Positions 32,880-45,486 of a stretch of 64,000 nt of DNA are shown here, in pieces. Position numbers and translations under genes: made by a program. The stretch lies in assembly GCA_905221605.1 (NCBI GenBank), contig CAJNDS010002080.1, positions 1,331,596 to 1,395,595 of the forward strand. The letters run 5' to 3'. This stretch comes from Symbiodinium natans (taxonomy: Eukaryota > Sar > Dinophyceae > Suessiales > Symbiodiniaceae). The first letter of the stretch is position 1; the number at the start of each line of letters is the position of its first letter. The notes beneath the pieces are model-generated. The model was not told where the DNA came from. It did no database searches and saw nothing but the letters and a program-made list of their open reading frames with translations.

Positions 32880-35800
32880 GCAGGGCGGGGCGCCGCCCGT
32901 TGGTCGTAGTGACCTGGCGAGTCACGGGCAGGCTCGAGGCTTGCTCAGCATTGTTGGTTTTCGTTTGATCCTGTCCAAGACAGGCATCAGGCATGGGGAA
33001 TATGCCAATGCGCAAAATCGTTTCACGCAACAGTGGACGGAAAGATGATGAAAGATGCAGCAAAGCAGAACCCGGTGTACGGTGTTGTACGAGTAGCCTC
33101 ATTCGCCCTACATATTGAGAGGCTGGTCTTTCGTCCACTCCGGGTCCGACTTAGAAGAAGCCTCAGGATCATGAAAGCGAGAAGGGATGAGACTCTTTGG
33201 ATGTCCATGAGCCGACAGGCCACAGCACATTTGCCGCGTGCCAGGGGGCACTGCACAGATTGCTCGCATTTGTTTGTCCGCAGCGGCTACTTTCACTTTC
33301 GGTACTTTTCGGGTTCCTTTCGGTTCCTTTCGGTTCCCGCTTGGGCAGATTGACTTGATTTCCGCTTTGGTTCGGGCATTTGAAGGTTCGCGGTTCGCCC
33401 CTAGCCTCCAGGGCCTGGAGGGTGCGTGTCTTTAACTATCGGGACCTGGATGAAGGCACGAGTGAACTGCTCGGGAGCTGGTCGATCACATCACACTTGT
33501 TGGGCATGATTTGTTGCCGTGCCAGTTGGATCAAAGCTTCATCCATGTTCGGTAGAAGAAGCATATCCGCCAACAACAACGACAAACACACCATGACAAG
33601 GCTGCAGGTACATAGCTTCCGGAATTTGGATCGACGGCCAGCACTCGTATGCACTCGTGTGATTTGCGTTGACGCAGCTGAGCCCACACGATGGACTTCG
33701 GTGACCTCAAAGCTGGGAGGGTTTACACTGCGACTTCAGCTGAGCAAGAATGTCTCGTGATCGTTGATGGCGAGCCTTCTGTAGATCGAACGGTTCCTGG
33801 CTGGTAGATGCTTGCTGCTTGACTGCGCATGACTTGTTCCTGTCACCTCACCTATCTGCCTGGAGATCATCTTGCTTCCCAACGGCAAGCATATCACCGC
33901 GCGACTGCCGGATCCTTGCCGCAGCCCAATGTTCAATGCTAACGTTAACACCATCTCACCAAGTGCCAGCACCGAGAGCAGAGTTCATGGAAAGACTTCG
34001 ATGACACACACCCACACATGCACACGTGCTCTTGAATGTGTGGAGCTGCATTGCATGTTCACTTGCCGAGCTGCGCTCACCCTGATGTTGGCTTGTCTTT
34101 GCTGTCCTTCGGCCCTTCGGGCTCGGGGAGGAGACCCGGCAGTCGATGTTCAGGGCCTGCTGGGTTTGAACCGGTAAGCTGGACCATCTGCATCATTTGC
34201 AGGAGGGGGCCGACGCTAAACCCCAACCCCCAAGCAGAGACGGCACCTCAGGTCCCAAACGGATGCCGCGCTCTCAAGGCCTCGGATCCTGGGGTTTCAG
34301 CTTGCAGTACCGTCGCGAAAGCAAGTGGTGCATAGGTCCAGCGTTGAAGCTTATGTAGTTGTACTAGTAAGAGCAGTGAGGCCTCTGGTTTCTGTGGGGT
34401 GCCAGCGATGTGTTTTTTTGGGCGGGGTGCGCGGCGCAAATTCAAACTCTCACCATGTTAACTGTCTTGGGTGTGTGGGGCCACTCCGCTCTCCTCTCCG
34501 CGCCTACCTGGTTACCTCCTCACTCCACGTGCCACTGTGCATTCCATTGCGTGCTCCCCTCCTCTTTAAGTGTGGAACAGTGCTGGAAGTCCTAGTTTAA
34601 CGTGCTTGTTTCAGCCATTTTCAAACGAAAGAAGAGGTTGTAGCCCTCTGACGGCATGCTTGCGCGCAGATATGTTCTAACACAACAAGGGATCTCGGGA
34701 TAAAGAGGCTCCTTATATGAAGTGGAGGTGCGCCCCCTTTACTGTCAACTGGGGTTTGGTGTGCTCTGTTCGCCAGGCGGACAGCGGCTCGAAACAGTTC
34801 ATGAGCCGCCCCGCCGCCGCCGGCCAACAAGGTACACTTTGAGCCTGTCAAGTGTTTTTGGCAAGGAGCCGGTGCGTTGTGATTTTTCCTTGTCGCGCAG
34901 TGCTTTTGAAAGTTTCCCTGTGAAGCTCTGCTGTGTGCGCGTGTTGTTATCGCAGTCGCGAGGCTGGCGACTCGGCACATGCAATCCCGAGGCCTCGCCA
35001 TCCGTGACTTTTTCATGGTGAAGTGCCTCCAAAAACTGATCAGGTGGCAACAAGCCAGCGGGATGTGCCGAGAGGCCCGGATGCCATGCGGTGATGTCAT
35101 GTTTTGCCATGGCGAATGTCGGGAGCTACGTAGCAGCTGTCTGGCTTGTCTGTACGGTTCAGTTTACTGTTTTCGCGAGGCGCCCGCCGTGGCGATGACC
35201 TCTTCAACTCGCTTTTCACGGCCCCATTGTTTCAGCGAGAGATGTGCATCCTGCGCCAACTTGTTCCACGTTTTGCTGCAACTTGGCTGCAACTTCAACT
35301 CGCGCAATAAATGCTAAGGGTGTTTCTGCTGCTGCCGAATCACTGATCCTTGTAAGCCAGGTGGTCGATAGGTCTACATGCAACTCAGGTTTCGAGCGAG
35401 CTTCGTGCATCGGCTTTCAACCAATGTGTTGAAATATTAGAGGGTTGATTTCGGTGGAGCGTTGCTTTGCTGTGCGGCCGGAATTGTCACCCTGTGGAGT
35501 CGTGGCCCATGCTCTGATCCAACAGCTTTAGAGCCATCAGTACTGTGACAGCTGCAGTTACCTGGTTCTTGTGTTTTTTTAACGTGAGTTTGTTTGTACT
35601 GGTTCTTGGGTGACGACGATAGCGGGAGCGCTCCCGTCAACAGAGAAAACGTAGAGTGAGGCGCCTAAGTTTCGTTGCTGGCAACTCGAGCCGAGCCTCT
35701 TGCGATGTGAAAGCGCTTCTGGAGATGCCATCACGTCAGTGTTCACAATGTCTTAATCCCCTTCCCCTAACACTACACCCCTTCAACTTTAAACATGTGT

Positions 35801-36550
35801 TAAACAGATATTGGACCAGACCTCGGTGTAACCCAGCACCGTGCTAGAATTGTTCGAGACTTAGGCCCCGAGGTGGAAGGAACGGGCCAGGGGTCCGTAT
35901 TGTAGAAGCCGGTGAAGACAGCTATTTGCAACAAGAGTTCCAACAGCGTCGCTTCCAACATCGAGCATGAGCTCGTTGTAGCACGGACGTGTGGTAACAT
36001 GCATGAAGCCGACACCGCTGCGTCTGGAACTGCGCTGGATTGGCAACTGCCCAGGTATCTGCCTCTGCCCCTACGATGTAGTCCGAGCGTGTGCATGTTG
36101 CACCCCAATAAATTCACTCACATGTGTCACGCTGATGTGCATACCTCAGAGCCCAGACTTCATTTAACAATGGCAGCCGGCTTCGGGGCACATTTCTAAC
36201 CTTGAAACCATGCCCAGCTGTCACTTTGTCATTGCGACGTACTGAGACAGAAGACAATTAGCGTGGCCTTGGCTCGCCATGGCAGCCTCTTCAAGACATG
36301 TGGGTCAACAAGGCCTTGCCCTTGTCAATTTAATCTTGTGATTTCTTGAAAAGCGAGATGCAGCGATAGCGTGTTATATAGGCACGTTGTGAACACACAG
36401 TTGGGAATGGTGGACAAGGTCTTGGGGTTCGCCGCGGGAGTCGGTGCCCTCCATTGCTCCTCGCCGCAAGAGACATGGGAATACGTTCGCTACCTAGACC
36501 AAGACATTTCTGTGTCTTGGCCGCAATGAAGAGGCATGCGACAAGAATTT
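32880..36550. other. Gene-poor stretch with weak candidates
   Basis: No gene is clearly supported. The minus frame 33765-33436 stays open and contains a hydrophobic segment (CSLVMVCLSLLLADMLLL), so it may be an exon with a membrane anchor; + strand 33850-33960 (LLPNGKHITARLPDP) is also coding-like. Cytosine/adenine runs near 34000-34040 and short direct repeats of TTCGGTTCC near 33315 are present. 34600-36300 contains only motif-free open frames. Confidence 0.35.
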
Positions 36551-36557
36551 GCCTTAA

Positions 36558-39215
36558 ATGACATGCGGCACGCGTTACACATTCAGACTGGCGCAGGCAG
36601 TGAGCCCCTTGCCTCGCGAGGGCCGCGAGCTCTTGTATCAGCTCTGGCGATCGCTGGGAGGGAGCCCTGCCGACCGTGCCGAAAACATAGCGAAGTGTGC
36701 ACCAGGCCGAAGCGAAGATGAAATACGATGGACATTGAAAGGTCGCTGCAGGTCCTGTCACACTGTCACGGCGCCCTCCTTGACTGAGGCATGGCCGCAA
36801 TCATGCTCCACTCATTGCCCTTCATCGACCGGGACGAAGGCGAGGCGGTCGCCGCGGAGGTCTACCGCCAGGCTGAACGCTTGGCACTTTCCACAGGCGC
36901 GACGTTGCTTGCCAAGTATTCGTTTCTCCTGGGAGTGTTCTCCCCTGCCCACAGGATGGAGTGACACGAGCGACAGGTGGATCGTGAATCTGACTTGGCA
37001 CGAAGCCGCACCCAAGCTTCTTGGCCTGGAGCCTTTGCCAGATGCTCAAAGCTGCACCGATTCAAGCACGGCAAGCAAGCGACCCAGCTTCTACGTCTAC
37101 GACACTGGCGACTACGCGCGACCGCTCTTAAGCTGTGCCTCCGGGATGGAAGGTTCAGAGGTGATGCTTCACCGATTCCTGCTCCGAAGCCGGTGTCGAA
37201 CCCTAAGCCCAGACGACGCTGACTTCTTTTACGTGCCATTCTACTCCTTTTGCTTCCAGCTCCTCAGCTTGCATCTAGCAGAATCTCGCGCGCATCGTGC
37301 AACCATGAACAGTGAGCCTTTGTAGCGGGAGAAGAGAGCACAGGAACTTGCACATCAAGCCCGGCACGGAGACTGAGGAGCTGGACAAACACAACATCGC
37401 AGTAGTCAAATCCCTGGACTACTTTGACGTATACCGCAGAAGGCGAGTTGAAAGAGTCGCTATAGTCACCGTCGGTCTCAAGTTTTCACACGATGCCAGA
37501 AAATCTCAAATTGTCCAGAGGCAGCACATCTTCCACTTCGCCCATGAGTTCTGGGACTTCCCATCCTGGGAGGCTTACGTGGCCAGGTCCAAGATCTTTG
37601 CGGTGGAAGCAAACCCACTGATCGACGTCGAAAACTATCGCCACTGCAACCTGCTTGCGGAATCATCAGGATCAATCTTGCTGTGCTTAGTTTGCTCCGA
37701 CCCCCGCATCTTCAAATCCTAAACCCCTAAATCCAAAAGGCACAGCTGCGTAGCCTTCAGCCGACTCGGACTCACAGGGGTTCCATCTCAAACTTCACGA
37801 GTCGTTGGGTGCTTTGCGGCGGACGAAGTAGACGGAAATCGAAGAGCCTTGTGCGCGTGAGGTGTCTCTTGCTTCGATGCCTGGAAAGACGTGGCTGTCC
37901 CTGGCCATACAGATGCCTGGGCCATGCGCAAACTTCGTGAGCGTGGGCGGAAGCTGAGCAGCGCGCGCCGCTATCGCTTCTGCTCCTTGGGGCATTCCTT
38001 AAGTTAAGTCATTCTTCGCATCTCCCTACCGTTCGCAGACCCACATGTAGCATAGAGCTCGAAACTGAAAGCCGGTATCTTGCTGCCTCTGACGCATGAG
38101 AGGTTTCCATGGGGCGATGCGGCATGAACTCTACGAGAGGACGCACGCTCAAGGCACAAAGCCCGAGCTGACGTTGAGCGCACACGCTGAACACGCATGT
38201 TGAGCGTGCACGTTGAGCACACATGTTGAGCACATGAGTTGAGTTGCAGGCAGACTGTTCAACGGGAGCCGCGCCGCGGATACACGGAGGCAAATACAGA
38301 GGTTGGCCAGCGAGCACCTTGACTGCGCCCGGTGTTGGCTCGTGTGGGATGATGGATGCCAATGGATGCTGTGTGGGTGCTTTGACAAGCTGCTCAGCCT
38401 GCTCAGCTTCTAAGCCGCATAAGCCAAAGGTCAGATGCGAGCATTGGACCGCACATCACTCCACTTCTGGACCGGCCCTTTGCTTCCGGCATGCCTTGCA
38501 AGTGCCCATGAAGAGACCAGCAAGCAGCAAGCACCCTCTGGTAAAGTTTCAACATGCAGGACTACTATGAGCGCGTGGGGGATTGCAGTTTTTGCTTGGT
38601 GCCAAAAGGCACAACATGTTAACTTTGAAAGGTGCCTGCGGTAGGATGTTTTGTGACAGGCGTTGGCTACACCAACGGACGCCTTTTTGAGGCCTTCTTT
38701 GCAGGCCAGCTGTACCCCTCAAAGCATCTCAAAGCCCTCACAGCCGGTAAGCTCATGATCCCAAGGCCCGCAATACACCCTAGAATCAGCATTCCCTTGA
38801 AAGCACTTACGAACCCTCTAAGCATTCCGTTGAAAGCCCCAATCAATTGAGCCATTGGGCCATTGAGCCTTTCTGTTTAGGCTGCATCCCTGTCATCTTG
38901 TCGGATGCCATGGTGGTGCCTTTCCAAGGGCCGGGGTCTCTCAGAGGGTGCCCCTTCAAAGCTGCTACTCTGTGGCTTTTCCGTGACTTTTGATAAAATA
39001 TGTCCGAGATTTCTTGTGAGGTTCCTTCCATGGCCAGACTTCAGCATCAAGCTTCCCATGGGCCTTAGCCTCAAATCGGAAGCTGAGTCGGAAGCTTCAC
39101 AGGGTTTCCTTTCAAAGCCCCGAATTCACGTGAGACGATGTGGGCCGGGCTGTCCGCCTGCTGCGGACGATGCCAGCAGCAAGGGTCGACCAGATGCAGG
39201 ACGAACTGGGAGATG
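36558..39215 (+). CDS. Exostosin-family (GT47) glycosyltransferase, multi-exon
   Basis: Predicted Golgi/ER glycosyltransferase of the exostosin superfamily; donor and acceptor are unknown. Exon pieces: about 36558-36740 (GRELLYQLWRSLGGSPADRA, then APGRSEDEIRWTLK, a SANT/Myb-like stretch that may be a separate gene), 36800-36955 (MLHSLPFIDRDEGEAVAAEV), about 36975-37290 (SFYVYDTGDYARPL, SPDDADFFYVPFYSFCFQL), about 37385-37680 (HIFHFAHEFWDFPSWEAYVA, FAVEANPLIDVENYR), 37870-37990 (CFDAWKDVAVPGHTDAWAMR), about 38240-38395, 38555-38610 (YYERVGDCSFCLVPKG), 38670-38705 (TNGRLFEAFFA), 38880-38935 (GCIPVILSDAMVVPF), about 39018-39072 (PWPDFSIKLPMG) and 39133-39215 (VGRAVRLLRTMPAARVDQM). These follow the exostosin domain order throughout. 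The true start and last exon are not fixed. Confidence 0.85.
38160..38238. repeat. Imperfect 18-bp tandem repeat (GTTGAGC..CAC)
   Basis: About four degenerate copies of GTTGAGCGCACACGCTGA-type units lie in an exostosin intron. Confidence 0.75.
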
Positions 39216-39218
39216 ATT

Positions 39219-39256
39219 GGGGTTTAGGGTTTAGGGAGTTTAGGGTTTAGGGTGTA
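39219..39256. repeat. TTTAGGG interstitial telomere-like repeat
   Basis: About five TTTAGGG units with small irregularities begin immediately after the last exostosin exon seen. Confidence 0.9.
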
Positions 39257-39887
39257 GGACATATTTTAGAATCATCCGAGCATCTCGGAACCACGGCAGG
39301 AGAGTTTATGGGAGAATGCCAGATGCTCAGTACTGTGAGTCGTGTTTGATGAGCGTGCGGCGACGGTGACAGCCCAGGCTTGTTGGTTCGACTACTATTC
39401 CTCGGATCCAGCGTGTTCTCCATACGAGGGTGTTCTGCGCGTGCAGTGCTGAGGTTGCGCATGCAGGCAGATGGATCAGATTGGTGGCTGTGGCAAGTGT
39501 TGTGTTCCAAGTTGCCGAGGTTCTCGAAATGCAGCAGGAGAAGCCCCGCTGGGAGGTGTAGCGAGTAGAGTTGCATATGTTAGTCAGAGCATCCAATGCG
39601 TGACAGATTCGCCAGCTGCCGCTCTTTTGGGCACCAGAAGGCCTTCCAATCTGCCAAATGCGGCACTTCATCGGGAACTTTGCCACACGGGGTTGCTCTG
39701 TCATCACAAATCCTTTTCGGAGGCTTGTGGCAATAGATGTTCCAGAGGTTCTTCTCGAAGCTCTTCCGAGAACAGGCCAGGCACGAATAAGCCAGTCCAT
39801 GTCCATCCATGTCCGTTCAATCACAAAGCAGCTTCCAGCAGGAGACTCTGCAGCTGAAGACGTCCATTTTCGATGGCCGATTGCCAA
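39247..39887 (-). CDS. Possible minus-strand coding segment, unrecognised
   Basis: Minus frames here are long and partly protein-like: 39810-39580 (CLACSRKSFEKNLWNIYCHK, then DEVPHLADWKAFWCPKERQ) and 39576-39247 (LHLPAGLLLLHFENLGNLEH). A 186-codon frame spans 39887-39327. Cys/His spacing in the first piece hints at zinc binding, but no family is recognised. It could instead be chance open frame opposite a further exostosin exon. Confidence 0.25.
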
Positions 39888-40397
39888 TCTCGGTGTCGGT
39901 ATGTTGCCGGCTTGCTCGCACCTTTGCCTTTTGATTTATGTTTGCTGCACCTTCATCTGAGGAAACTGAACGTGATGGCGACGGCACGGGCACCACAGTC
40001 ACAGGAGGGCCGAAAGTAGATCAATCTGTGAAGGGCATGCCATCCATGTCGTTTCTGTCCTTCTCGTCCTTCTAGTCGCTGCTGTCGTGTTGTGAAAATT
40101 TACCTGCACTCCCAAGCTAGTCCTCCTCACTATCCCCACTCCGCAGTGGGCCCAATCAAACCTGGACCTGACATGAATATTCAGCTGCAGGAACGTGCCG
40201 TGAAGGTGCATAGGCTAGAGTCTGGAGGGAGCACCATCATGAGTTTGGAATCTCCGAGGAATCTTTAGCTCAGGTCTAGAATGCAGGAATCACATAACAT
40301 ATGCCACCCCCTAGCCTACGCAGCAAAGAATACCCCTTTCCCCTCCACGTGCAGATAGAATGTGCCCACGCTCCCACAAGAAAAAGAGACTCTGCCC

Positions 40398-40462
40398 GAT
40401 ATGAAGCAGGGTTTATATTTATAGTTTTGGGGGTACAAGAAATATATACCCTACTTCATATC
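40398..40462. mobile_element. Short hairpin element (MITE-like), 65 bp
   Basis: Terminal inverted repeats GATATGAAGCAGGGTTTATA and the near-complement of GATATGAAGTAGGGTATATA (18 of 20 match) flank a short core containing GGGGGTACAAGAAA. A related element lies at 43605-43730. No coding capacity. Confidence 0.75.
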
Positions 40463-40619
40463 ACGGAGAGGAAGTGGCAACAGTATGCCCAACGGAAGAA
40501 ACACTCGTGCCTGATGCAGCGACATACCGTCTCACCGACCCCCTACGGCCCGAGCCCCTAAACAGAATGAAGGCTGGCCAGTCCAGGGTCGTAAGCTGAA
40601 GACCAGAAGAGGGAGTATG

Positions 40620-40900
40620 TTACACGGAGACAGAGCGAGAGACAGAGAGAGAGAGAGAGGTCCCATCGCGCGCCCTTTGGGGCAGCCTTCCCTTCGGGGG
40701 GGGCTAAGCGTGCAGGAGAGAGAGAGAGAGGCCCCAAGCCCCAAGAAAGAAAGAAAGACAGAAAGACATCCTACTAGCGGACCCTCAAAAGCGTGGAGAA
40801 GAAGAAGAAGAAGAAAGAAAGAGAGGAGAAGAGCATGCCCCCAAGAAAGAAAGAGAAGCAGAAGACCTTCGGATTCGGAAGATTGTCTCAGCATCTTGGC
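40620..40900 (+). repeat. Purine-rich repeat with a GCTAAGCGTG motif
   Basis: GA repeats flank the conserved block TTCGGGGGGGGCTAAGCGTG (near 40696), followed by GAGAGAGA and AAAGAAAG-type tracts. The block recurs at about 62578-62602 and, in shorter form, at 60738-60755. It appears to be a dispersed repeat family. The Arg/Glu/Lys open frame across it is a compositional artefact. Confidence 0.7.
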
Positions 40901-40991
40901 CGAAGCCCCTTGAAAGACAGCTTCAGCCTTGCCCGGATATTTGCATGTTGCTCCATTCTCTCCTACGTGCTGTTGGACGAGAAAAGAAGAA

Positions 40992-41285
40992 CCCCCCCCC
41001 CCCCCCCGAACTAATCGGGCAGTACCCAGTGAGAAGGCGACCTTGGAGAGAATCAGAGGCTGTGCGCAAATGCGAACTGTGAAGGAGCCTGCGGAGGAGC
41101 GCTGTGAAGGAGTGCGGGATACCTGGCGGTGTCACATCTGTGGAAAAAAAGGCCCGTATCTAGAACATCTGACGTGCGCAGGTCAAGCCAAAAGCAAGTC
41201 TAAAGCCGGTAAAAACATGTCACAAACAACATCTTCCTGGCAAGTTCGGCTCTGGGCTGGTACTGGTAGTATTCACATGGCATAG
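40992..41285 (+). CDS. Possible small exon with a CxxC motif
   Basis: After a poly-C tract (about 40992-41007) the frame encodes KATLERIRGCAQMRTVKEPA and then WRCHICGKKGPYLEHLTCAG. CHIC plus a distal His and Cys could bind zinc. The stretch is short and unconnected to a recognised gene. Confidence 0.3.
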   Translation, partial: PPPPPRTNRAVPSEKATLERIRGCAQMRTVKEPAEERCEGVRDTWRCHICGKKGPYLEHLTCAGQAKSKSKAGKNMSQTTSSWQVRLWAGTGSIHMA

Positions 41286-41374
41286 TACAGGATTTTCAGA
41301 GTAATCTTTCGGGAGGGGTAGTATTCACATAGCATAGTACGGGATATTCAGAGTAATCTTTCGGAAAGGCTTAG
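41268..41374. repeat. 53-bp direct tandem duplication
   Basis: Two near-identical copies (from about 41268 and 41321) each contain GTAGTATTCACAT, GCATAGTAC and TTCAGAGTAATCTTTCGG. Confidence 0.9.
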
Positions 41375-41440
41375 TCCAACAGGACCGGAGTTCGCTACCA
41401 GCATGAATGACCGTAGTCCGAAGAGCCAGCTGTCATTTTC

Positions 41441-41836
41441 ATGAAAATAGCAGGGGCGCTCGCCACTAGGCTTTTTGCTAGCGGTTGCAGCATCGTGCAG
41501 CAAAGAACTTCATACTTGATCCTTAAATGCGCCCTCGGGAGTCGCCATGCAAAGGCGGCTTTCTGTGCGCAGGCGTTGCTGGAAGGCTGCGCGACAAAGC
41601 GCCAGGTTCAAGTGTGGACTCTGGGCTCACGAGCCAGTGCGCTGCAGGCTTCACCACTCGTGGCTGTCTTACTAGTGGGCACCTGTGGCCTGGCTCAGAG
41701 CCCAGCATCCCAGAAGGGAGCATCCCAGAAGAGCATCCCCCAGAAATTGCGCCTGAGAACGAAGGCTGCCTTCGTGCATGGCATCCAGAGCAGCCAAGTC
41801 ACTTCCCGCAAGGTGGGCCCTTTGTGCTTGTTGTGA
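41441..41836 (+). CDS. Hypothetical small ORF
   Basis: An ATG-started frame of 131 codons with hydrophobic segments near the start and in the middle (SPLVAVLLVGTCGLA). No homology is recognised, and a second frame (41527-41841) is also open and Pro/Glu-rich, so it may not be real. Confidence 0.2.
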   Translation: MKIAGALATRLFASGCSIVQQRTSYLILKCALGSRHAKAAFCAQALLEGCATKRQVQVWTLGSRASALQASPLVAVLLVGTCGLAQSPASQKGASQKSIPQKLRLRTKAAFVHGIQSSQVTSRKVGPLCLL

Positions 41837-42849
41837 ACTAATGTTACTGCTTCTCAATGTTCTGCACGGTTCAAGAAAAGAACAGTAACCTTTCATGGGG
41901 TGAGATTTTGGACATCGCGCCCCTAGACTCCAGGCGCGATCGGCCGTGTTGGCTGGCCCTGAGCTCAGGATTAGGATTTGTGGCGTTAGAGATCTCAGAG
42001 TTCAGGGTTTGCTGTGCGACGCAGCCAGTTGTAAGGCAGTCCCCTAATTAGCCTGAAAAGCCCAAAGTGCCCCGACACCCCCACAAATATTCCAAGCCGA
42101 AACCTGCAGCAGACAGTCCGCTGGCCTTCCTCATTGTGCTATCTCGCGTCGTCTTGCACTGTCTGATGAAGCCTTGACACTTCGGGCCGGATCTCAAGGG
42201 CGGGGACATGCTGAAAGTATTCACATCAGCTGCCAAGGCATGGCTCAGAAGAGCTGGTATATCATGTCTCGAATTCTGTACTGTGCGGGCGGGCGCCAGA
42301 TTCAAGGTGCACACGGAGTTTGGGTCGACGGTGCACGCGGGGACTGTCCGGGATGCACACGGGCTTCTGGAAACCTGCGCCCGTGCGTGCCTTTTTTTTG
42401 GGCTGGGAGGTCTTGGGTTTTGGGTGGGGGACTCTGAAGGGCAGAAGTGGTTGCGAGTCCATCATCGCAGGGCCCAAGGCCTCGGGCGCTAAAGGTGATG
42501 TTGGGCGGGAAGCTTTCATCCCTACAAGCAGATAGCGAACCCTAGACCCAAACAGGAGATGTTGGGTTGGAAGCCCTGAAACCTGAAAGGTGTGGCCGAA
42601 AGCCTGACCTAATGTCATCACTGGCCTTCATTCCTTTCACGCGTATATCGGGCTTGACGACTTCGAGCAGGGTTTAATCCTGGCGATCCCATGTTCGCTT
42701 AATGTTGCGCTGTGGTCTCCGCAATTCGTAGTTTGCGATGTGACTTGTCGGCCTACATCTCTTGCACCCATGCCCTTACTTGGAACAGCCGGCGCATGCA
42801 ACCGTGTTATGGCTTAGCTAGTCTTCCGGGCTCATGTTCCCTCGTCTAG

Positions 42850-45452
42850 GTCCAGGTGGAAAGGGCTTGACCGTTGCGGTTCTCAAGGCGCGGTTTGGCC
42901 GGAATGTCATGTGAAGTCTCGGGCGCGGCACGGTCGGAAGATGCATCCCAAAGCAGGAGAAGCTAAGAGAACGAGGCCATCGCACCGTGTTTTCTAAGCG
43001 GAAGCTGTGGCATGAGTTTGCTCTGGCCTAGGTCTGCCAACATCAGGTCTCAAGAAGGAACTGGTAGAGCGCCTGCAGCAGGCCACTTGCTCAGTCAAGT
43101 GGTTTGGCTTCTCCCCGGCATCGCACCACACGTTGATTTCTTATTCCGGCTTTGAATGTTGAAGAGTGAGGCCGAACAAAGCACCATTTCGGCCCCAAAG
43201 GCCACAAAGGTCACAAAGGCCACAAAGGCCACAAAGGCCACAAAGGCCACAGGTGAGCCTTCAACAGGCCTGGCCTCAGTCCGGTTTTGGACGTGTTCCC
43301 TCGTGTATCACTGATTGTATCACCAGCAGAAGCTAGCAGATCCGATGGCATCCTGCGCAGGCTATGCGAAGCTGACAGTGGCTCAGCTTAAGGCAAAGTG
43401 CTCGGATCTGGGTTTACCAAAGTCAGGGCGCAAAGCCGACCTGGTGGCAGCGCACTCGGCATGTCTCGGCCTCCTCGAAACCTCGAAACATCTCCGAGTC
43501 CCCATACAGCTAAACCCCCTGATTCCGAGGCTCGCTTGGAAGCCAAAGTTGCTACACAGGCACGGACACCCCGGGACACGGACACCTCAGAAATAATGTT
43601 GCCTCATATTGAAGTAGGGTATATATATTTCTTGTACCCCCAAAAGGACACCCCATATATACACTCACCAGGATTCAGAGGGAACCTTTTATACACTCAC
43701 CAAGAACAGTAATATAAACCCTACTTCATAGCAACAACCGCCATGAGGCCAGCCACAAACCCTCCAGCTCCGAGTTTTTGGTGGGAGACAAGGCAGGTGG
43801 ATTCCACAAGGGCCCCACACCCTATCATGTCTCTGTCGGTGCACAGCTGCAGTTGCTCTGTTGAGACATAACCTGCGTCATGTGAGTGGGAGGAAAGGCC
43901 AACAGCTCTCCTTCTGTGCATCGTCTGTGCTTCTGTGTTTCTGTGACTGTGTTCTGCACGGTGTCTTTCTCGATTTGGCACGCGGCGTCCTTCAAACCTT
44001 CTCGCCCTTTAGCAACCTCTCGCAGCTCTCCATCCAGATAACACCCGGCTCTTTTCGTGCAGTACCGCAACGAGGTCATGGCCTTGTACGAAGAAGAGGC
44101 AAAAGAGTATGAGGCCAGGAGGGGCAGTCCTGCAGGATTTCATCCTCCAGCTGCGCCACACCAACGGCAGCAGCCAATGTGTCACAAGTTATTCTTGCTT
44201 GACAGCAGATTGTCTTTTCAGGGTTCAGGGTTTAGGGCTTAGGGTCGTTTGGCTACTCTCAGAGTTTTGTGACTCATTGAATCATGGTGCTCTTGGGCAG
44301 GCCACCGTCCAGTGCCACAACGGCGACGAGTCTTACCTGATCACCTGGGCACAGGTCACGCCTTTGAAATATTAATATTCATTATTTGTGATCATAACAG
44401 TGTGAATATTCATAATACTAATTACAAGAGCAAAGATTAGTATAATAAACATATATATATATATGTATATATAATTGTGAGCACATGCTGAGCTCAGACA
44501 GGACGGGTACGAACACACTCAGAAGGGTAGTAGCATGAGGCAGGGGGCAAGTGTCCTGCACTCTGGTCTATCTGCTGTTTAGTAAAACCTGCTTTTTTTT
44601 TCTGAAGCCATCTTCGGCCAGCGCCAGGCTCCTCAAGCGCAGGGACAAGCCTTTTCGCTTCGCAGCAAAATGCTCAGATGAAAGGAGGGCGCCTTGTGCT
44701 GAGTGGACATCGTACAAACTCTGCAGGCAGGCGACAAAGTAGAAGGCCTATTCCACGAAGAGGACAGATGGTATGCCGCTGCTGGCTCAGCAAAGGCATT
44801 GAACTTGAAACGCTTGAATCATTTGGGTGATGTGCTATGATAGTGCCAACAGAGCAACAGCTTGAGGCTCGCATCAAGTGTGTCAACGATTCTGGCTCCT
44901 ATACCGTGATCTGGGACGAAGACGGCAGCGGACTTAGCTGCACAGCCCATCGAATGATTCAGCAAGACAATGTTGCCCGACACAGTGTTACCAGCTCGAA
45001 CGTTCCGAGGTGAGGAGTACGAGCTTGAGCCGCGCACTTTGTACAGGTTTGATGAGTTTGCTTCTGAAATCAGTGGCCTGGTGGCCTTCGCTTTCTCCGA
45101 GGGAGAAGGACATGAAGCCCTCCGTACCGCCAATACCACTCTCCGCCTTGAAGCGCGGGCCCAGCTTCCTACTCGTGGGATCATGCCTGGTAAAGTGCTG
45201 ATCCATCTAGGCCCCACCAGAATTTCACGGGCACAGCAGCAAGGACATGGCCCAGCATGAGCTAGTTGACGCTGAGCACAAGAACAGACACGTTGCCTGA
45301 AATGTTTCAGTTGGCCTTACACACATAAACCCTTGTGTGCCTCGTGGAGTCCATGACAGGACGTTTACTTTCGGAACGTTCGTTGACATTGGCGCTGAGC
45401 GAGATGGACAGAGACTCAGCATGGCTTAGCATTGCTCAGGTCCAGGAGTCTG

Positions 45453-45486
<34 letters not shown>

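Noticed and set aside
34621-35110. 159-codon minus-strand ORF
   Set aside because: Arg/His/Cys-rich, no motif, and no other support for a gene here.
40532-40913. Arg/Glu and Leu-rich ORFs on both strands
   Set aside because: Produced by GA/CT simple repeats.
43186-43252. Short regular repeats considered as a CRISPR array
   Set aside because: No unique spacers between units; simple tandem repeat in a eukaryotic intron.
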